64,000 bases of DNA from Trichaptum fuscoviolaceum (taxonomy: Eukaryota > Basidiomycota > Agaricomycetes > Hymenochaetales > Trichaptaceae). The position numbers and the translations under genes were made by a program. Position 1 is the stretch's first letter; each line of letters starts with the position of its first letter. The notes beneath the pieces were generated by a model that worked only from the letters and a program-made list of their open reading frames with translations, was not told the DNA's origin and did not search any database. The DNA lies in contig CAJSYZ010000002.1 of assembly GCA_910574455.1 (NCBI GenBank), positions 955,671 through 1,019,670 on the forward strand, written 5' to 3'. Positions 58,782 through 64,000 of the stretch are shown piece by piece.

Positions 58782-60525
58782 ATGGTCCTCGTTGTCGGTG
58801 GTCTACGACGCGTCCTAGTACGGCGGCCTCAGTTCTATCGACATTTCCACCGCTCATCAGCGTGGGCAGTGAAGAAAGTCCTCCAGCCGTTTAAGCTTGC
58901 GGACATCGGTGAAGGAATTACAGAATGCGAGGTTATTAAATGGTGCGTGCCCAATGTAATATATAACTGTCTGGAAAATTATGATCTCTAAATGGTTGAC
59001 CGCCCCTCTGTAGGAGCGTGAAGCCGCTAGCCGCGGTACAGGCGTTTGATCCACTATGCGAAGTTCAGAGCGACAAGGCAAGCGTGGAGATTACAAGTCC
59101 GTTCGATGGTATAGTGAAGGAGCTGCTCGTGAAGGAAGGAGAGGTAGCGAAAGTAGGAGAGAATCTCTGTATGATCGAGGTAGACGAAGAGGCTGTAGAG
59201 GGCGAGTCAGCGGAAGCTACGCCTTCGAATGCCTCTACTTCAAAGATCGAGCCACTCCCGGCACCCGAGACGATCCGGACATATTTACAAGAGGAAGAAA
59301 TGGAGGCTACTTTGGAACCGCCAAGACGTTTACATCCTCTGGACCCTCGAGCGCAAACACATCCTCAAAAACATCTCACGCCGGAACCAGCTGAAGTGTT
59401 GGCCCTGCCTTCCGTGCGTCATTTCGCGAAGCAAAACAGAGTTGATTTGGCGCTGCTGGTGCCTGGTTCAGGACGAGGGGGGAGGATTGAAAAACGCGAT
59501 GTTGAAGCGTACTTAGCTCGTGGATCAACGCAGGCTACTGCTCCATCACATTCCAAGACGTTGAAGCAAGCTGAAACCGATGTCGTGGTAGAGCTGAACC
59601 GGACAAGACATAGCATGTGGAAGGCCATGGTTAAGGTACGTATTTTTCTGACTTCCTTGTGGGTATATGCTGCTTATTTACGCTCGATTCAATAGAGTCT
59701 GGAAATTCCACACTTCGGGTTAGCATTCATGTGCATAGTGATAGCGAATGAGAGTTAACATTCACCTCTTCCAGGTACTCTACTTATCTAGATCTTACAA
59801 ACTTACACAACCTCCTCCCCCTCGTTAATTCGCATATTCCCGCACATTACCTGGCAAACCCACCAGAGTCCAAAGTCCTTGCCGTCAACCCTGCAGCAGT
59901 TCACCCCATCCCTCCCCCTGCAGACGTCCCGCAGACCGCGAAGTACTTGCGCCTCACTTACCTCCCCTTCATGCTCAAAACACTTTCTCGCGCAATGACC
60001 GAATGGCCTTTGTTCCGCGCCTCCATCACCCCAGCCACCTCCGATTTAGCAGCGAACGCAAAACCGATACTAACGATCCGTCCACACGCAGATATTAGCA
60101 TCGCACTCTCTACACCCTCAGGACTTTACACACCCACACTCCAGCGGGTCGACACGTACTCCGTCTACGCTCTCGCCTCGCAAATCTCGCATTTCTCTGC
60201 GCTCGGCCGGCGCACGCCATGTGGGCTCACCCCCGCAGAGATGCCTAAGCGTGGAGGCACGCTGACGGTGTCGAACGTCGGTGCGATTGGGGCAGGTGAG
60301 TTTGCGTCGCCCGTGCTGGTTCCCGGGGGCGGTGTAGCCATCGTCGCTGTGGGTCGTGCGAAATGGGTGAGGGACGAGGAGCGGAACGGGGAGAGGAGAT
60401 TGAAGGTCGGTGTGAGCTGGAGTGCGGACCATAGAGTCGTTGAGGGTGCAGAGCTCGCAGCGTTCGTTGAATGTTGGAGGGAGTGGTTAGAGCATCCGGA
60501 GAGGATGATTGCAGATGGTATATAA
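58782..60525 (+). CDS. Dihydrolipoyl transacylase E2 of branched-chain 2-oxoacid dehydrogenase
   Basis: Four exons (58782-58942, 59014-59635, 59696-59718, 59775-60525) give 518 residues; the third is a 23-nt micro-exon (SLEIPHFG). The N-terminus is Arg-rich and non-acidic (MVLVVGGLRRVLVRRPQFYR), a mitochondrial targeting sequence. The lipoyl domain starts QPFKLADIGEGITECEVIKW, with the lipoylated Lys75 in SDKASVEI. A peripheral-subunit-binding domain lies near residues 155-195 (LPSVRHFAKQNRVDLALLVP). The acyltransferase domain follows and ends SADHRVVEGAELAAF. The catalytic His488 is present, but the usual HxxxDG motif reads HRVVEG, with Glu492 for Asp. E2 moves branched acyl groups to CoA in valine, leucine and isoleucine breakdown. 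The GEGITECEVIKW start separates it from pyruvate and 2-oxoglutarate E2. An upstream in-frame ATG at 58590 would add an unlikely 64 residues. Confidence 0.92.
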
Positions 60526-61363
60526 TAACTATTGAATTGTGTAAGCTAAATTGAGACTCGAGAAAATATTTTCCAAACGAGCGTCGATGTACTGTTATAT
60601 TTTGAGGCAATCAGTTTGCATAATGACTTTAAATGACACTATACCTCACATTTAAAACTTCAAGTCGCAGATGCCACTGGCGCTGCAGAACAAATGAATC
60701 GGCAAAAGCCGATGGACAGATCCATGAAAAGAGTTCAAACGTCAACGACTTCCACCTCTCTTCTTTGCACCGTCATCACTGTGTTCGTGCTTCACCGAAG
60801 TTTTCATCATTCGATTACCGTGACGAGAAAAGCCGACTCGAATCAACTTGGTTTCCCCGACAATATCTCGAATCGTCATTGAAGACTAGAATTTACGATT
60901 TGTTTTTCTTGGCTTGTCCCTCACTTGCGCGGGCTGCAGTGCTGCAAATCGCCTTTGAGGGACCTTTACTGCCTAACTCATATTGCTGAACTGCTAGTCC
61001 TACAAAATACAATACATCACTCAATCCAAACTGAACAAACTCGTGGGGATGGCAGCTCTCGGTATTCGCACCGCTTCCACCCTTCACTTCGCGCTGTATA
61101 TGGGATAAGCTTCAGCCTATCCAGTCAATTGAGAAGTCACTGCTGTCATGTGCTTGCTTATGGACACCACTCCTCTTCTCTGATTATGACCATTGCGGTC
61201 TTCCGCGTGAGCGCGAGAATCGGGCTCAGCCTGAGTTTATTTATGTACACTCGCGATCGTTTGTGAGCGCAGGACCTTCAAGGCGAATGGCAAGACATTC
61301 TCAAGCTCTTGTATCTGTGCTCTCAGTGTCTCATATACCTCAAGTGGATATCGGGTTGTCCTA
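60526..61363. other. Intergenic, no gene seen
   Basis: Short frames only (up to 118 codons), none with recognisable content. 3' flank of E2 and promoter of the transporter gene. Confidence 0.4.
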
Positions 61364-63370
61364 ATGGATAAACCATCTCTAGGAGCCATTATCTGGATCT
61401 CGTTGCGCCCTTTGATCCGGCTGTAAGTGACTTGTTTCTCCTTATGAAACTGCAGGCTGCAATACTAATCACTTAAATACTTAGGGTACTTACAACGCTA
61501 TTCGGGTTCATCATCACGAAAGCAGACATATTTCCTATGATAGCTGCGAAAGGCGCAGGCCAGGTCATGCTAGTAAGTGACGCTTGTTCCTTTGACTTTC
61601 CTCATACTAATGAAATAATGAAATCATCTTGGCACAACATTGCAATGTAGAACATTACTCTGCCATGTCTGATGTTCTCAAAAATCGTTCCTTCCTTCGA
61701 TCATCAAAACATCGGCGCACTTGGTACATATGCTGGAATCTTGAGGATTGGATCTTCGGCTTACTTTTCTTTCTTTGCGTCTCAGGTCCGTTGGTTTCGA
61801 TGGCTCTAATCTATGAAGCTCTTGGCTTCGTTGTTGCATGGATCACAAAACAAGTATGCTGGGTGCCACATCGATTTCGATATGGAATACTCTGTGCCGG
61901 AGCGTTTAGTAATTACAGTGATATCCGTGAGTGTTATGATATTACATGGATGTGAAAATCTAATTCTTGTCTCTCCATATGTCCTAAAGCCACTGCTGTA
62001 ATCATGAGCATAACTGGATCGTTACCTTTTAATGGGACCACCGATCAGAATCTGTCCGTTGCGTACATCGCTGCCCTAGTTCTCGTTCTCTTGGTGAGTA
62101 GCCTCTATAGGCCAGCAATCTTTAGCTCTCATCAATCACATCTCGTTGTAGATTACATTGTTTCCGGTAGGCGGGTACCGCTTTGTCGAGATGGATTACA
62201 TGGGGCCGGATATTGAGGACGACGACTTACGAATGTCAATGACGGCCAAAACCAAAGAGTCGTTAGCTTGTGCAATAAGGTGCATGAGACGCATTCCCTT
62301 CTTCCAAGCTCGGAAAAGAAATGAAGATCCACCGGCGCAGTTTGACGTGGAGAAGGACGGAACAAATGCAGGATTTGGCGGGCTGAGACAAAAAGACGAC
62401 GAGGAGCTTGGATGTGACAAGGATGCCAGAAATTCCGACATTGAAGATGCCAACCAGGGCAAGCTATCGCGGCCGAAGCAAGTCTCGTTTCTGCTCGATG
62501 ATGCTACTGCTGTGTCACTCGCAGAAGGTACCTCTCTCGGTCAAAGCCACTCGACCGACGTTTCGCGTCTCGCATCCCCAGATCCCTCGATACTCCACTC
62601 AGAAACACCAACGGTCTGTCATTTCTCTGAAGAAGGAACTCACATCCCGGAAAGCGTCTCTAACGCGACCCGAATCTCCCGACCTACAGCTCTCCCGCTC
62701 CATCTTCGCATCAAATGCACAATCCGGCCGATCCTCCGGAACCTCCTGCTCCCGCCCTCCCTCACCATCCTCGCCTCCTTCCTCATCGCATTCGTCACGC
62801 CCCTCAAAGCGCTCTTCACGCCCGTCCCTGGGTACGCCTCCATCCCCGACGCGCCCGACGGGCAGCCCCCGCTCGCCTTCGTGCTCGACACCGCGTCGTT
62901 CGTCGGCGGCGCGAGCATCCCCCTCGGGCTCATCTGCCTCGGGTCTGCGCTTGCGCGCCTCGAGCTCCCCAGCGTCCGCTCACCCACAGACTGGGCGCGC
63001 CTCCCGCTCGCGGCGATCTCGCTGCTTGCGCTGGGGAAGATGGTGCTTGTGCCCGTCCTGGGCGTCCTCATCGTCGATGGATTCGTGTCGGTGGGGTTTA
63101 TAAACCGGGAAGACAAGGTCTTGCGGTTCGTCTGCGTGTAAGCCAGCTCTCGCAGCCAATCTGAGGTCGTTTCGGACTGAATCTGAATTTGTCGTATGTT
63201 GTAGGTTCTTTTCCTGCGTTCCAACAGCGACGACCCAAATCTTCCTTACGCAAGTCTACTCCGGTACCGGTACCGCAGGCGCCTTGCCTGCATTCCTCGT
63301 CCCCCAGTACTTTCTCATGATTTTCTCCATGACAATCCTCACGGCTTATACACTCTCGACATTGTTCTGA
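61364..63370 (+). CDS. Auxin-efflux-carrier (PIN-like) family membrane transporter
   Basis: Seven exons (61364-61422, 61485-61572, 61651-61723, 61786-61926, 61990-62093, 62152-63137, 63205-63370) give 538 residues. The N-terminal half has five membrane spans with family hallmarks: VLTTLFGFIITKADIFP, NITLPCLMFSKIVPSF, LIYEALGFVVAWI, PHRFRYGILCAGAFSNYSDI and LFPVGGYRFVEMDY. A hydrophilic central loop of about 200 residues follows, then further spans (LLLPPSLTILASFLIAFVTP, DTASFVGGASIPLGLICLGS, FLTQVYSGTGTAGALPAFL) ending LSTLF. In fungi these proteins sit in ER or other internal membranes and their substrate is unknown; plant relatives export auxin. GAFSNYSDIPTAVI keeps the G-x-x-x-N/D helix-break region. 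Confidence 0.9.
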
Positions 63371-63816
63371 TTCGACCTACGTAAATGCGTCTCAAGCCCA
63401 TTCGCGACCATCAAGTAATTTTGCTCATCGAATTCTTTTCTATATGCATGTGTAAGTCATACGCAAAGTATTATAGCATGCAGTTAAAGTTTTTATATCA
63501 CTGCTTGGATAGTATAGGTCTACATAGACTGGCCAGAAATATAAGCTTTTCATAAATATGATATGTATGTAGGTCTTAAAGGAATGGCTCACTGGCCATT
63601 GTGGACGGTCCCCCACAGCTTCAATTTCCCAGTCGAATACTTTCTCAGTGATTAAGAACAACATCCCTAGAGTATAACATGCTACATGTAAAATCACAGT
63701 CAAAGGGGTGGTTCACAGATCTTGTCCTGAGCCACTGGTGTGACCTCTTCAACCCACACTCCCTAACCACAGAACACGATAGCAGACCACTTTGACCACC
63801 AGCTCTATAATACGCA
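63371..63816. other. Intergenic, no gene seen
   Basis: AT-rich, with short open frames only; convergent side of the transporter gene and an open frame running in from the right edge. Confidence 0.4.
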
Positions 63817-64000
63817 TTATAGCCACGTCGAAGCGCAATGCCAGACCACATCAGCTTTGCTTTCCTTCTCATCGTATCTCCTCAGAAACAAATCCGATAT
63901 CGGGAAGGCGAAGACTTGACAAAGAATGGTCCAAGTCACCATACCCACGCATGCATCATCTAGCAAGCCCAAGACGAAGAACGCCACGACGCATCCCTCG
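63817..64000 (-). CDS. Partial open frame entering from the right edge
   Basis: A minus-strand frame is open from the window edge to a TAA complementing 63817-63819, about 60 codons. It reads FVLGLLDDACVGMVTWTILC and then FPISDLFLRRYDEKESKADV, with a hydrophobic start and charged end like the last exon of a membrane protein. The LGLLDDA string faintly recalls DUF1232-type proteins, but this is too little to assign. Confidence 0.35.
   Translation of the reverse strand, partial: EGCVVAFFVLGLLDDACVGMVTWTILCQVFAFPISDLFLRRYDEKESKADVVWHCASTWL

Noticed and set aside
62408..63224. Ser/Arg/Pro-rich frames of 149-231 codons on both strands
   Set aside because: Shadows of the GC-rich last third of the PIN-like transporter gene, which splices cleanly in its own frame.

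Overview
The window is from a filamentous basidiomycete, most likely an Agaricomycete. Genes are broken by many 50-70 nt introns with GTRNGY donors and TAG/CAG acceptors. Several strong genes have TATAAAA boxes. The transposase is of the Plavaka type, which is typical of mushroom genomes. Nothing prokaryotic (operons, Shine-Dalgarno sites, CRISPR) is present. All gene models were spliced by eye; where every intron closed in frame I treat the model as strong.

Layout: (1) 1-4.5 kb is almost gene-free. (2) 4.55-38.48 kb is an accessory block. It is bracketed by an imperfect 30-bp inverted repeat flanked by near-identical 8-bp direct repeats, with related subterminal sequence at both ends. Inside are a damaged 3'-5' exonuclease gene; a 6.3-kb tandem array (two full units and a third truncated one) holding a BCS1-like AAA-ATPase pseudogene and a trypsin-like protease gene; a head-to-head pair of large unknown genes; a degraded Plavaka transposase head-to-head with a coiled-coil gene; and an unknown gene with ten consecutive phase-0 micro-exons. 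Spacers in this block are full of odd-length palindromes with a single central G (or C). (3) 38.5-45.9 kb is gene-poor, with two small four-exon genes that share a C-terminal DNxAWG motif. (4) 45.9-64 kb is ordinary gene space: lipoyl/octanoyl transferase (LIP2), an MFS transporter, a BTB protein, short-form tRNase Z, a cysteine-rich small secreted protein, the lipoylated E2 of branched-chain 2-oxoacid dehydrogenase, and a PIN-like membrane transporter. Two degraded copies of a flavin monooxygenase 5' end sit beside the tRNase Z and E2 promoters.

Functional links: LIP2 supplies the octanoyl group later converted to the lipoyl cofactor carried by E2, so two steps of one mitochondrial pathway lie 12 kb apart, possibly by chance. 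In the accessory block several long genes carry single-base frameshifts in homopolymers, while the core genes to the right carry none. That suggests relaxed selection in the block, or assembly error limited to repeats. The best candidates for something undescribed are the TIR-bracketed 34-kb block with its G-centred palindromes, the micro-exon cassette gene, and the DNxAWG small-protein pair.
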